This document shows positions 26,990 to 40,519 of a stretch of 64,000 bases of DNA, piece by piece. The DNA is from Solen grandis. Its lineage: Eukaryota > Mollusca > Bivalvia > Adapedonta > Solenidae. Position numbers and translations under genes: made by a program. Within the stretch, counting starts at the first letter, position 1. Each line of letters starts with the position of its first letter. The stretch spans positions 40,950,543-41,014,542 of the forward strand of contig CM037792.1 in NCBI GenBank assembly GCA_021229015.1, written 5' to 3'. The notes under the pieces are model-generated. The model was not told where the DNA came from, ran no database searches, and saw nothing but the letters and a program-made list of their open reading frames with translations.

Positions 26990-29232
26990 CTAGAATCGCT
27001 ATCGCGATATCATCGGTTTTTCGCAAAAGCTATTCCATTCAGTTCACGAGTAGCATGATTCGAAAAACATCTCTTCGTTCAATGGCTTGTTGATACTGTT
27101 AACAGCGATCTTTCAAACATTTTGTCGCAGTGTTTAAGCAGACTTTTTACCCAAAAGATTATTGTTGAGTATTACTGTCAGTTATGTAGTCGCAATATCA
27201 TCAGTTTTCACGGAAGCAATTCCATTCAGTTCACGAGTTGCATGATTCGAAAAACATCTTTCTTCGTTTAATGTCTTGTTTAATACTGTTAACAGCGATC
27301 TTTCAAACATTTTGTCGCAGTGTTTAATCAGACTTTTTACCCAAGAAGATTACTTGTTGAGTATTACCTGTCTGTTATGTAGTCGCAAACTTGAATACTT
27401 TTTTTACGGACTTCGGGTACTGCATAATTATATGTGTGTGTTGCTTTATGAGTGCGACATACGACAATTGTAGTCGATAAACAAGAATTGCAAATGACAA
27501 ACAATAGTTTAAATAACACGCGACATTGTATTATGCAACTCAACACTATTACAAACGAATGTTGCATTGAATTACTAACATTTTCATGAAATATTGCTTT
27601 AATTTTTGTGTTGTTTCAAATTGATGTCACTAAGGAACAGAATGCAAAAAAAATGCATAAAATCAGACTTCAATTATTTTAGTTATAAAGAGTGATTTCA
27701 AGCCAAGCGCCCCCTAGCGGCAAAACGAGAAAAAAAATGAGTAAATATTTTCTATTAGGTACCTAGCAATGCAGCAATTTACAATTTTCTAAAGAGGATC
27801 AACATTTGGGCTGCCGTAAAATGACGAAATCAAGTTCGTTCTTCAAAAACTAAACATCACTGGAAAGGGCTCTTCGAGAACTAAAACTTTTGTACATATA
27901 CTTTCAATAAAATATTTTTGTTTTGGAGCTATTTTGAGCCGAATAAAAACACAATTATCGTAATATGACCTTGACCTTTGCAATTTCATTTTAACTTTTT
28001 AATTGTGAGGTCCTTTCAAACATAACAATACATAACTTGTGAAAATATCATGAAAAATGAACTAAAAATAAAGTCAGGAGCGACAAAAAAGATGTTTATG
28101 AAATTTTAATTTTTCCTAAAATTTAGTGAAGTTTGACCGTTTCTAGAGGACAAACCATGCATTTATTAATTTCGCCACCCATATATTTTTTGCATATATG
28201 TCTTGTAAATAATTTGCAGCAAACAGAATTCTTCTATCTGATGTCTAACAAAAATGGATAGGTTTTTCGTAGACCTACCCTCATCTGCACAGTTTTTTGC
28301 GAGGTTCGAACTCTCAACCTTCCGTTACTAACTCAAACTTTTCAGTCACTCATACCTTGAAATTATCCTATTTTATTAGGCTATCAACAATGAACATAAT
28401 GCAACAAACCGCATTTGAATCAGGCTTTAACTTTTTGAGTTATAAGCAAAAGAGTGATTTCAAGCAAAGCGCCCCCTAGCGGCAAAATGAGAAACAAAAT
28501 TGATTAAAATTTTACCATTAGGTACCTAGCAATGCAGCAAATAGTTCAATAAAGTATACAAGTTGGACTAGTCGAACTTTCTATTTCTTATAAAAATAAA
28601 CATTATGAAAAGGGCTCTTTAAGATCTAAAATTTATGTACATATACCCTCAATGAATTATTTTTAGTTTTTGGGTTACTTGGGGCCGAATAAAAACACAA
28701 TAATCGTAATATGACCTTGACCTTTTCAATTATTTTTTACCTTTTTAATCCTGACGCCCTTTCTGACATAACAATACATAACTTGTGAAAATTTCATGAA
28801 GAATGAACAAAAATAAAGTCAGGAGCGACAAAAAACATGCTTTTGAAATTTTATTTTTTCCTAAAATTTAGTGAAGTTTTACCGTTTCTAGAGGACAAAC
28901 ATGCATTTTCTTAAATTCGCCACCCATATATTTTGTGCGTATATGTCTTGCAAATCATTTGCAGCAAACATAACTCTTCTATCTGATCTCTAACAAAAAA
29001 TGGATAGGTTTTTTGTAGACCTACCCTCATTTGCGCAGTTTTTTGCGAGGTTCGAACTTTCACCTTTTAAAGCTCAAAAACTTTCAGCGACACGTACCTT
29101 AAATCTATCAAATTTTATGAGGCTATCAACAAGGAACAGAATGCAAAAAACCGCATTTGAATCGGACCTCAAATAAGTGAGTTATTAGCCATTAATAAAT
29201 TTCATACAAAACGCCCCCTAGCGGGAAAAGTA
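26990..29232 (-). repeat. Interspersed repeat family A, copy 5, ending at a gap
   Basis: The CTAG end is at 26,990-26,993 with hairpin ATCGCTATCGCGAT next to it. A segment of about 190 bp is duplicated first (27,030-27,190 and 27,215-27,375, 'GTTAACAGCGATCTTTCAAA'). The body is then present twice, with the box GCGCCCCCTAGCGG at about 27,705 and 28,468 (CGCCCCCTAGCGG at 29,212) and ATGACCTTGACCTTT at 27,964 and 28,711. It runs into the assembly gap. Confidence 0.7.
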
Positions 29233-29332
29233 NNNNNNNNNNNNNNNNNNNNNNNNNNNNNNNNNNNNNNNNNNNNNNNNNNNNNNNNNNNNNNNNNNNN
29301 NNNNNNNNNNNNNNNNNNNNNNNNNNNNNNNN
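29233..29332. other. Assembly gap (100 N)
   Basis: Exactly 100 N, the usual code for a gap of unknown size, within family A repeat sequence. Confidence 0.99.
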
Positions 29333-29960
29333 ACTTAGTGAATATAAAAAGTTATATTTCACGAGTAGCGAAACCACGAGTGAAAATGGATATTTTTATG
29401 TTCACGAATGGAATTATACATCGATCTTTCATCAAAACATTTTTTTTCTTTTTATTCAATACTTTCAGGTTTATGCCCTGTAAATCACTTCTGGTAAAGT
29501 CGACAAACACCTCTTCGTCTAAGACCACTTAACCTCTACATAGACAACCAAGTTACCATAATAAAACATAAGGAAACTTTGGTTATCTCCGTGAAAGGCC
29601 ATGTGGTCCGAAATGTAGCGGAACCATTACAGGAGCTTAAGTTAGCCTTAACGTAGGGTCGGGTTCAAGTTTTAATGATAATTTTCTAATACATCTCCTG
29701 ATAATTTCACTATTTTCCTCTGTTATTTCTAGGTAATCAATTCAAAGGCATTAAATGAGTACCAAATAAATAAATGAACAGTTTTAAGTAATAATGCATT
29801 TTCCTTCTCGTAATAATTTGTTGGAATTGATGTTCGACATTCAAAAACGCATTCCAATATCTTTGTGAAGCAGGGTGACTACATGGCATTGCTCGGAGTT
29901 AGTTTTTTAAAACGAACTAAAATGATGTTGTTATTTTAACCTGTAAAAATATAGTTTTCA

Positions 29961-29964
<4 letters not shown>
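29333..29964. other. Non-coding sequence, no feature recognised
   Basis: Repeat-like 'CACGAGTAGCGAAACCACGAG' words near 29,358 but no defined element and no convincing gene. Confidence 0.5.
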
Positions 29965-29992
<28 letters not shown>

Positions 29993-30300
29993 ACCTAAGT
30001 CTGGGTGGTAAGAGAGAGAGAGAACCTAAGTCTGGGTGGTAAGAGAGAGAGAGAGAACCTAATCTGGGTGGTAAGAGAGAGAGAGAGAACCTAAGTCTGG
30101 GTGGTAAGAGAGAGAGAGAGAGAACCTAAGTCTGGGTGGTAAGAGAGAGAGAGAGAACCTAAGTCTGGGTGGTAAGAGAGAGAGAGAGAACCTAAGTCTG
30201 GGTGGTAAGAGAGAGAGAGAGAACCAATCTGGGTGGTAAGAGAGAGAGAAAGTGGGTGGAGTCTGGGTGGTAAGAGAGAGAGAGAGAACCTAAGGGGGGA
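29965..30300. repeat. (GA)n minisatellite with unit AACCTAAGTCTGGGTGGTAA
   Basis: A unit of about 31 bp, GA repeat plus AACCTAAGTCTGGGTGGTAA, is repeated about nine times, with small length changes in the GA part and a degenerate right end. No coding content. Confidence 0.95.
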
Positions 30301-30767
30301 AAGAGGGAGAGTACTAGGGGGAAGAATTGAAAAAAAAATACTTTGAAAAGGAAAACAGCAAAATATTGGATGGGAACTTAGGTGGCAGATAGAAAGTGGA
30401 AGATTATTGGATAAAAATCAAAACGCGGTAATTTAAATGGAAAGTCACTTAAAAGGTCATTTGTACCTTTTTTTGCGAAAACCGGAAGTAGACTCGTTTA
30501 TATACTATGGATTTCATAGTTTATATTCTTAAAATGAAAAGTGCTCATTTAAATTGAAATTTAATTCAAAGTAAAATAAGATAATAATAATTGATGTTCA
30601 ATATAAAGAATCACAAAGGTACACTGAATAAAAAAATGAATAGAAAAAGATGATGGTTGTTGAGCATCAGCAAAAAAAAAATATCATCGTAGTATTTATT
30701 TCCTCCTGACTGATAAGCACACGATAAAATAAAGAGAGAATGACATAGACAACAAAATAATAATAAT
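30301..30767. other. Non-coding AT-rich sequence
   Basis: No gene or repeat boundary recognised between the minisatellite and the family B array. Confidence 0.5.
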
Positions 30768-33487
30768 TAGGACTTTCTGCCTACTGGCAGAAAGTCATAT
30801 TGGGTTTGTACTGTTTATTCTTCTTCTTCTTCTTATTAGGACTTTCTGCCTACAGGCAGAAAGTCATATTGGGTTTGTACTGTTTTTTATTATTCTTATT
30901 CTTCTTATTATTCTTTTTTTCTTCCTCTTATATTTGTGTTAATTTCGAGGTGTTGCCATTGACTCAGAACAATGAAAATTTTATGGCATATATTTCAAAC
31001 CATGTGCTTTCGGATGCAAGGAATTACATATTCATATGACGTCATATAACGTCAGATTTGACGTCAGGTGAAAAAGTTTGTACGCGGTCTACAGCCATTA
31101 TTTCTTGACCGATTTTCATCAAATTTTCACAGAATGTGTATGTTAGGCTCTAGTTGTGCATCCCGGTGTCCGTTTTTCCAAATTCGAAAATTCCATGGTT
31201 CTATAGCGAATCCAAGATTCGAACCAAGGTCGTAAATTTTTAAATGCTTATAAAATCTGTCCTGTTAAAGATAGAAAGTTGATATTTAGTCAGTATATAG
31301 GTCTCTAGATGTTTTAAACATTTTGTGAAAATAAATGTCATATGACGTCACGTGACGTCATTATATTATTATGTATTTCTAATATTAACAAGAATATTTC
31401 TATATGTTGAAATTGTCAAAGGGCAATGAAAATTTAATGACACATGTTTCAAATGCTAAAATTTTGATTTCTATGATTTTCATATACCTTTGACGTCATA
31501 TGACGTCACATTTGAAATATGCAACAAAAGATTGTACGCGGTCTACAGCCATTGTTTGTGAACCAATTTTCATCAAATTTTCACAGATTGTGTATATTAA
31601 GTTCTAGTTGTGCATCTCAGTGTCCGTTTTTCAAAATTCGAAAAGTCCATGGTTCTATAGCGAATCCAAGATTCGAACCAAGGTCGTAAATTTTTAAATG
31701 CTTATAAAATCGGTCCTATTTCAGATAGAAAAGTGATATTTGGTCAGTATATAGGTATCTGGGAGTCTTAAAAATTTTGTGAAAAGAAACGTCATATGAC
31801 GTCACGTGACGTCATTATATGATAATGTATTTCTAATATTAACAAGAGTATTTCTATATGTTGAAATTGTCGAAGGGCAATGAAAATTTAATGACAAATG
31901 ATTCAGACGCTGAAATTTCGATTTCAATGATTTTCAGAAGCCTATGACGTCATATGACGTCACATTTGAAGTTGACTACAAAAGTTTGTACACGGTCCAG
32001 AGCCATTATTAATGGGCCGATTTTTATCAAATTTTCACAGAATGTGTATATTACGTTCTTATTGTGTATACCGGTGTCCGTTTTTCAAAATTCGAAAAGT
32101 CCAAGCATCTATGGTGGATCCAAGATTCGAACCAAAGACGTCAATTTTTAAATGCTTATAAAAACTGTCCTATTTGAGATAGAAAGGTGAAATTTTGTCA
32201 GTTAGTAGGTCTCTGGGTGTCTTAACAATTATGTGAAAATAAACGTTATATGACGTCACGTGACGTCATTTGTTTATTATTATTATTCTTTTCTTCTTTC
32301 TATCTCAATAAATATCGTTTTTTGTAAATATATGTATGAATAAGAATTATAGCTGAATAATTGACGTTTCCAAAAATATTTAGTTTATTAAAATTGGTTT
32401 ACGCAATACAAAGTTATAAGCAAAAGAAAAAAAAAAAAAAAACTAAATAAAATGAAGCTTATTTTGCTGATAATATGCTGTTTTCTTGAGGTTTAACAGT
32501 CAATATCTCAGAAACGACTGAAGATAGGTTTATACAGTATGCGTATAAAAAGTAGCATGTTTTAAGAGCTTTCTAACGGTACCAAGTTTATTGAAATTGG
32601 ACTTCATATAAGAAAGTTACATGGAAAATAAGATATTTCATAATCATGCATCATAAAAATATGGAAAAGGTCACGCGCAGGGGTCACCAAGCTTAAATAC
32701 TTGCGCAACGACTTGAAAAAAAAAAAAAAAAAAAAAAAAAAATATCAAATTGCAATTGATGGGCTATATCTTGATTTTGTTTTTGTTTTTTTGTCGAATG
32801 TTGACTGTTTCCAAAATAAGCATTGAAGTTAATACATGTACAACGGCACAAGACAAAAATCCGTATTTGCAACACTATGTAGCTAGCGAGCAGTTTGCAA
32901 GCCTTGAAAAATTCACACGCAGCCCCACATTTTAGACCATCTAAAAACTGCATTGTTATGCTAACGATACTCACATTGCATCAGTTTGTAGGCTGGGATG
33001 TTACCTTTCAAAATATCACCATAGTTCGAAATTCCAGGAATTTATGGCAAAACTACGGAAGCCCAAACACGCCAAAATCGCTAAATACGTTTAACTACGT
33101 TACAGGTGTCGAAAGGATATAGCACTATACAAATATTCAATACTTCTTCCTACTGAGGCTAAAATTAAACAAGGTTACAACTGAGCTGGAGTGATGAAAT
33201 TCTATGTGTGATGAAAGTTAGAAACTTACATTTGAACACCTTTTCATTTTTCTTTCATGTCATATGACATAGTATAAATTTTGTATGTAAACTACATGTG
33301 CAAGATATGGGCGGACTTTTATTAAAATTCACAGAATGTGTTCTATTTGTGCTATTTTATTTAGAAATAGAGGAGATAGAAAGTTGCAATTTGGACAGAT
33401 TATCTATTATGTCATCTTCTATATATATACTATATAAAGCAGATGTTGCAGAAAGTCCTATCATTCGTTTAAACGAATGACATCTAG
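30768..33487 (+). repeat. Repeat family B, element 1 (with complete-looking 5' end)
   Basis: The 5' end carries the hairpin GACTTTCTGCC/GGCAGAAAGTC twice (30,771-30,795 and 30,840-30,865). Three monomers of about 453 bp follow ('GTACGCGGTCTACAGCC' at 31,081 and 31,534; 'GTACACGGTCCAGAGCC' at 31,988), each holding several TGACGTCA sites. A unique 3' part (32,330-33,440) has A/T tracts. The 3' end is GCAGAAAGTCCT, an 18-bp perfect palindrome CATTCGTTTAAACGAATG, then CTAG (33,484-33,487). The subterminal GCAGAAAGTCCT is the complement of the 5' AGGACTTTCTGC. Confidence 0.8.
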
Positions 33488-35473
33488 TTATTATTATTCT
33501 TTTCTTCTTCCTAACTAAACGCTTATTTTTATATGTTGCAATAGTCCTAGGACGATGAAATTTTTATGGCTTATTAGTCACGTGAGGAAATTTTGATTTC
33601 AATGATTTTCAGCACCCTATGACGTCACATGACGTCACAGCTAAAAATAGTGAAAAATGGTGTTCGCGCTCTACAGCCGTCATTTATGGTCGGATTTTCT
33701 TCAAATTTTCACAGATGGTACATATTGAATCAAAGGTGTGCATATCCTGTCAGCTAACCGAAATTCCGAAAGACCGAAGTTCTGTGGCTGAAATAAGATT
33801 CGAACATAGGACCGAAAATTTCATTTTAGGATAAAAGAGCTTCAGGATGAGATAGAAAGTTGAAACTTACACAGTTTGCAGTTCTGCAGAATTTCTATAA
33901 ATATTTTGAGTCGTGACGTCATATGACGTCATGTGACGTCATAAGCATACTTCTTAATTTTCATTTTAGGGCAATGATTTCAACATGATGCCAGTTGTTC
34001 AGAATAATGAAAATTTCAGAGTTATGAAAGCAAAGTATGCGCTTTTGAACAAAAGCATCTTCAGCACCCTATGACGTCACATAACGTCACAGCTAAAAAT
34101 AGTGAAAAATGGTGTTCGCGCTCTACAGCCGTCATTTATGGTCGGATTTTCTTCAAATTTTCACAGATGGTACATCTTGAATCAAAGGTGTGCATATCTT
34201 GTCAGCTAACCGAAATTCCGAAAGACCGAAGTTCTGTGGCTGAAATAAGATTCGAACATAGGACCGAAAATTTCATTTTAGAATTAAAGAGCTGCAGGAT
34301 GAGATAGAAAGTTGAAACTTACACAGTTTGCAGTTCTGCAGAATTTCTACAAATATTTTGAGTCGTGACGTCATATGACGTCATGTGACGTCATAAGCAT
34401 ACTTCTTAATATTCATTTTAGGGCAATGATTTCGACATGATGCCAGTTGTTCAGAATAATGAAAATTTCAGAGTTATGAAAGCAAGGTATGTGCTTTTGA
34501 ACAAAAGCATCTTCAGCACCCTATGACGTCACATGACGTCGCAGCAAAAATAATGAAAAATGGTGTTCGCACTCTACAGCCGTCATTTATTGTCAGATTT
34601 TCTTCAAATTTTCACAGATGGTACATTTTGAAACTCAGATGTGCATATCCTGTCAGCTAACCAAACTTCCAAAAGACTGAAGTTCTGTGGCTGAAAAAAG
34701 ATTCGAACATAGGACCAAAAATTTCATTTTAGGATTAAAGAGCTTCAGGATGAGATAGAAGGTTGAAACTTACACAGTTTGCAGTTCTGCAGAATTTCTA
34801 CATATATCTTGAGTTTTGACGTCATATGACGTCTTGTGACGTCATAAGCATACTTCTTAATTTTCATTTTAGGGCAATGATTTTGACATGATGCCAGTTG
34901 TTCAGAATAACGAAAATTTCAGAGTTATGACAGTAAAGTATGCCCTTTTGAACAAAAGCATCTTTAGCACACTATGACGTCATGTGACGTCAGAGCTAAA
35001 AATAGTGAAAAATGGTGTTCACGCTCTACAGCCGCCATTTATGGTCGGATTTTCTTCAAATTTTCACAGATGGTACATCTTGAAAGTTAAGTGTGCATAT
35101 CCTGTCAGCTAACCGAAATTCCGAAAGACCGAAGTTGTGTGGCTGAAATAAGATTCGAACATTGGACCGAAAATTTCATTTTAGGATTAGAGAGCTTCAG
35201 GATGAGATAGAAGGTTGAAACTTAAACAGTTTGCAGTTCTGCAGAATTTCTACATATGTTTAGAGTTATGACGTCATATGACGTCATGTGACGTCACAGA
35301 CTAATACTTAGTTCTTCTCATTTGCACTAATTTCGGAATATAATTTCAATTGTTCAGCATGAACATGAAATACTACCAGAGGTGAGTCATTACATGAAAC
35401 TTCTATCTCCTGCTTTTTGCATTAACACAGCTTGCAGAAAGTCCTATCATTCGTTTTCACGAATGACATCTAG
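33488..35473 (+). repeat. Repeat family B, element 2
   Basis: It follows head to tail after CTAG with TTATTATTATTCTTTTCTTC. There are four monomers of the second subtype ('GTTCGCGCTCTACAGCC' and variants at about 33,662, 34,113, 34,565 and 35,018) with CATATGACGTCATGTGACGT triplets. The 3' end is TTCGTTTTCACGAA, then CTAG at 35,470-35,473. Confidence 0.85.
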
Positions 35474-38212
35474 TTATTCTTCTTCTTATTCTTTTTTTCT
35501 TCCTCTTATATTTGTGTTAATTTCGAGGTGTTGCCATTGACTCAGAACAATGAAAATTGTACAGCATATATTTCAAACCATGAGCTTACGGATGCTATGA
35601 ATTTCATATTCATATGACGTCATATAACGTCAGATTTGACGTCAGGTGAAAAAGTTTGTACGCGGTCTACAGCCATTGTTTGTGAACCGATTTTCATCAA
35701 ATTTTCACAGATTGTTTATTTTAAGTTCTAGTTGTGCATCCCGGTGTCCGTTTTTCCAAATTCGAAAAGTCCATGGTTCTATAGTCAATCCAAGATTCGA
35801 ACCAAGGTCGTAAATTTTTAAATGCTTATAAAATCTGTCCTATTTAAGATAGAAAGTTGATATTTAAACAGTATATAGGTCTCTTGAAATTTTAAACATT
35901 TTGTGAAAATAAATGTCATATGACGTCACGTGACGTCATTATATGATAATGTATTTCTAATATTAACAAGAATATTTCTATATGTTGAAATTGTCAAAGG
36001 GCAATGCAAATTAATGACAAATGCTTCTAACGCTGAAATTTTGATTTCTATGATTTCCATATCTCTATGACGTCATATGACGTCACACGTGAAATAAGCT
36101 ACAAAAGTTTGTACGCGGTCCAGAGCCATTATTGATGAACCGATTTTCATAAAATTTTCACAGAATGTGTATATTAAGTTCTAGTTGTGCATCCCGGTGT
36201 CCGTTTCTCAAAATTCGAAATTGCCAAGGTTCTATAGCGAATCCAAGATTCGAACCAAGGTCGTAAATTTTCAAATGCTTATAAAATCAGTCCTATTTGA
36301 GATAGAAAGTTGATATTTGGTCAGTATGTAGGTCTCTCGGAGTCTTAAAAATATTTTGAAAATTTGCATCATATGACGTCACGTGACGTCATTATATGAA
36401 AATATATTACTAACATTAACAAGATTATTTCTATATGTTGAAATGGTCGAAGAGCAATACAAATTTAATGGCGTATGTTTCACACGATATAATTTCTATT
36501 TCAATAGATTTTTTAGGTAAATGACGTCATATGACGTCACACTTGACATATTCTACAAAAGTTTGTACGCGGTCTACAGCCATTACTTATGAACCGATGT
36601 TCATCAAATTTTCACAGAATGTGTATATTAAGATCTAGTTGTGCATCCCGCTATCCGTGTTTCAAAATTCTAAAAGACCATGGTTCTATGGAGAATCCAA
36701 GATTCGAACCGAGGTCGTTAATTTTCAAATGCTTATAAAATCGGTCCCATATGAGATAGAAAGTTGATATTTGAACATTATGTAGGTTTATGGATGCATG
36801 AACGATTTTGTGAAAATGAACGTCATGTAACGTCAGATGACGTCATTACATGAAGATCTATTTCTAATATTTACAAGAAAATTTCTATATGTTAAAATGG
36901 TCCATGGAAATGGAAATTATATGACATTTTGCTTCAAACGTTGATATTTTTAATTCTACAGTTTTCATATGCCTATGACGTCATATGACGTTACACTGGC
37001 CATATGCTACAAAAGTTTGTACGCGGTCTACAGCCATTGTTTATGAACCGATTTTCATAAAAATTTCACAGAAAGTGTATATTAGGTTATAGTTGAGCAA
37101 CCCGTTGTCCGTTCTTCCAAATTCAAAAATGCAAAGGTTTTATGGCGGATCCAATATTCGAACTATTGACGTCAAATTTTAAATACGTATAAAAATCGTT
37201 TCCAGATGAGTTAGAAAACTAATATTTGGAAAGTAAATAAGTCTCCAAGAGTGCTTTACATTCTATGAAGATGAACGTCATTTGACGTCATATGACGTCA
37301 TAAGGTCAAAAATTATTTCTGATATATACGCGTTAATTTAATATGCTGTTTACTTCCCAGGACCATGAAATCTTATGGTATATACTTTAGAAATGCTTTA
37401 GAATGCAATGTAATTCATATTAATTTGACGTTATATCACATCAGATTTGACGTCAGGACAAAAAGGTTTTACGCGGTGTACAGCCATTATTTTTGGACCA
37501 ATTTTCAGCAAATTTCAAAGAATGTATATGTAACGCTCTAGTTGTGTATCCCGGGTCCTGTTTTACAAATTCGAAAAGACGAAAAGGGAATGGTTCTATG
37601 GCGAATCCAAGTTTCGAAACATTGACGTCAAATTTCAAAAAATAAAATCGCTTCGAGATGATTTAGAAAGTTGATATTTGGACTGAATATTAGTCTTTAA
37701 GACTTATTTATATTCTGTGAGGATTAATTATTTGACGTCAAAAAGAATGTTAATATATCTACGCATTAATTTCTATATGTTGCAAAGTTGCAAGGAGCAT
37801 GAAAAAATTACTTGATATATTTAAGATACTTAATATTTCATTTCATTGATTTTCTTATGCCTATGATGTCATGTGACATCAAATTTGACGTTGTCTACAC
37901 ACTCTTGTATGCGGTCTAAAGCCATTATTACAGGATGGAATTCGAATTGTAAGCGTTTTAAATAAATTTGATTTGTAACATAGATCATAAAAATAGTCCA
38001 AGTTAAATAAATCGATATAAAAAAAATGATTTTCAGTTACTTTTGCCATTTCCTCCAAGTTAAACGGTTTATTTTTCAAAGTTCATTTTAGTTATGGCCA
38101 TACAAAAGCAAGTTTAAGGCTGCAATTTCATATCCTCTTACTTTTTTTGCTTTTAAGTATTTGACAAATGTAGCAGAAAGTCCTATCATTTGTATCAACG
38201 AATGAAATCTAG
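35474..38212 (+). repeat. Repeat family B, element 3
   Basis: Five first-subtype monomers ('TACGCGGTCTACAGCC' or close variants near 35,659, 36,113, 36,567, 37,020, 37,470) and a degenerate sixth. The later monomers are more diverged. CTAG at 38,209-38,212 follows the imperfect hairpin ATTTGTATCAACGAAT. Confidence 0.8.
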
Positions 38213-40519
38213 TTATTATTATTATTATTATTCTTTTCTTCTTCCTAACTAAACGCTTATTTTTATATGTTGCAATGGACCTAGGACGATGAAATTTTTC
38301 TGGCTTATTAGTCACGTGAGGAAATATTGATTTCAATGATTTTCAGCACCCTATGACGTCACATGACGTCACAGCTAAAAAATAGTGAAAAATGGTGTTC
38401 GCGCTCTACAGCCGTCATTTATGGTCGGATTTTCTTCAAATTTTCACAGATGGTACATCTTGAATCAAAGTGTGCATATCCTGTCAGCACCGAAATTCCG
38501 AAAGACCGAAGTTCTGTGGCTGAAATAAGATTCGAACATAGGACCGAAAATTTCATTTTAGGATTAAAGAGCTTCAGGAAATAGAAAGTTGAAACTTCAC
38601 AGTTTGCAGTTCGCAGAATTACTACAAATTTTTCATCAGAACGTCATATACGTCCATGTGACGTCATAAGCATACTTCTTAATTTTCATTTTGGGCAAGA
38701 TATCGACATGAGCCAGTTGTTCAGAAAATTTAAATTTTCAGAGTTATGAAAGAAAAGGGATGCATTTTTTGAAGAAAAGCACTTCAGCACCCTATGACTC
38801 ACATGACGTCACAGCTAAAAATAGTGAAAAGGTGTTCGCGCTCACACCTCATTTATGGTCGGATTTTCTTCAAATTTTCACAATGGTAATCTTGAATCAA
38901 AGGTGTGCATATCCTGCAGCTAACCAAAATTCCGAAAGACCGAAGTTCTGTGGCTGAAATAAGATTCGAACATAGGGACCGAAAATTTCATTTTAGATTA
39001 AAGAGCTTCGGATGAGATAGAAAAATTGAAACTTCACAGTTTGCAGTTCTGCAAAATTTCTACAAATTTTTGATCGAAACGTCATATGACGTCATGTGAC
39101 TCATAACCCTACTTCTTAATTTTCATATTAGGGCAATGATTTCGCTGATGCCATTGTTCAAATAATGAAAATTTCAGAGTTAAAACAACGTAGCCCTTTT
39201 GAACAAAAGCACTTCACACCCTATGACGTCACAGATCACAGAAAAAATATGAAAAATGGTGTTCACGCTCTACACCCCATTTAGGGGTGGGATTTTCTTC
39301 AAATTTTCACAGATTGTACATCTTGAAACAAGGTGTGCATATCATGTCTCACCGAAATTCCGAAATACCGAAGTTCTGTGGCTGAAAAAAGTTTTCGAAC
39401 ATAGGACCGAAAATTTCATTTTAGGTTAAAGAGCTTCAGATGAAATAGAAATTGAAAACTTACCAGTTTCAGTTCTTCATAATTTCTTAACATATTTAGA
39501 GTCGTGACGTCAAAATGCGTCAGGACGTCATAATCATACCCCTTTAAATTTTTTCATTTTAGAGCAATGATTTTCGACATGTGCCAGTTGTTCAGAAAAA
39601 TGAAATTTCAGATTTATACAACAAAGTATGCGCTTTTGAACAAAAGAAATCTTCAGCTACCAAAGACGCAGTGACGTCTGGCTAAAAATAGTGAAAAATG
39701 GTGTTAACGCTCTACAGCCGCCATTATGGTCGGATTTTCTTCAAATTTTTACAGATTGTACTCTTGAAACTAAGGTGTTCAATCCTGTCACCTAACCAAA
39801 TTCCGAAAAACCGAAGTTCTGTTGCTAAAAAAAAGACTCGAACATAGGACCGAAAATTTCATTTTAGGTTTTTAAAGAACTTCAGGATGAGATAGAAAGT
39901 TGAAACTCACACAGTTTGCAGTTCTGCGCATTTCTAAAATATTTTGAATCGGACGTCATAGGACTCATAAGCATACCACTTAATTTTAATTTTTGGGCAA
40001 TGATTTCGACAGATGCCATTTTTATTCAGAATAAATGAAAATTTCAGAGTTATTGCGTAAAGAATCGCTTTTGAGGCAACTTTTTCAGCACCCTATACTC
40101 ACCTACGTCAGAGCTGAAAATAGTGAAAAAATGGATTTCGCGCTCTACGCCGCCATTTAAATAAGATTTTCTTCAAATTTTTAGAGATGGTACATTTTTG
40201 CAACTAAGGTTTGAATATTTTTTCAGCTAACCAATTCCTAAAAACCGAAGTATTGTGGCTGAAGTAAATTCGAACATAGGACCTTTAAACATAAAATCAA
40301 GTTTGCAGTCATGTCCTGAAGTCATATGACATCATGTTACGTCACAGACTAAATTCTTAGTTCTTATCATTTGCACTGATTTCGGAATATAAATGTCAAT
40401 TGTTCAGCATAACATGAATACTACCAAGGTAGATCATTCATAAAACTTCTATCTCCTGCTTTTGCATTAACACAGCTTGCAGAAAGTCCTATCATTTTGT
40501 TTTCACGAATGAAATCTAG
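38213..40519 (+). repeat. Repeat family B, element 4 (indel-rich)
   Basis: Five second-subtype monomers ('CGCTCTACAGCC' or damaged forms near 38,400, 38,838, 39,268, 39,708, 40,140). From about 38,580 single-base losses become frequent (for example CTATGACTCACATGACGTC), more than in elements 2 and 3. That suggests poor consensus in a collapsed repeat. CTAG is at 40,516-40,519. Confidence 0.75.

Noticed and set aside
33619..34307. Repeated open frames of about 70-80 codons in the family B array
   Set aside because: The same peptide recurs in every monomer and is broken in others; it follows the repeat period and shows no protein signature.
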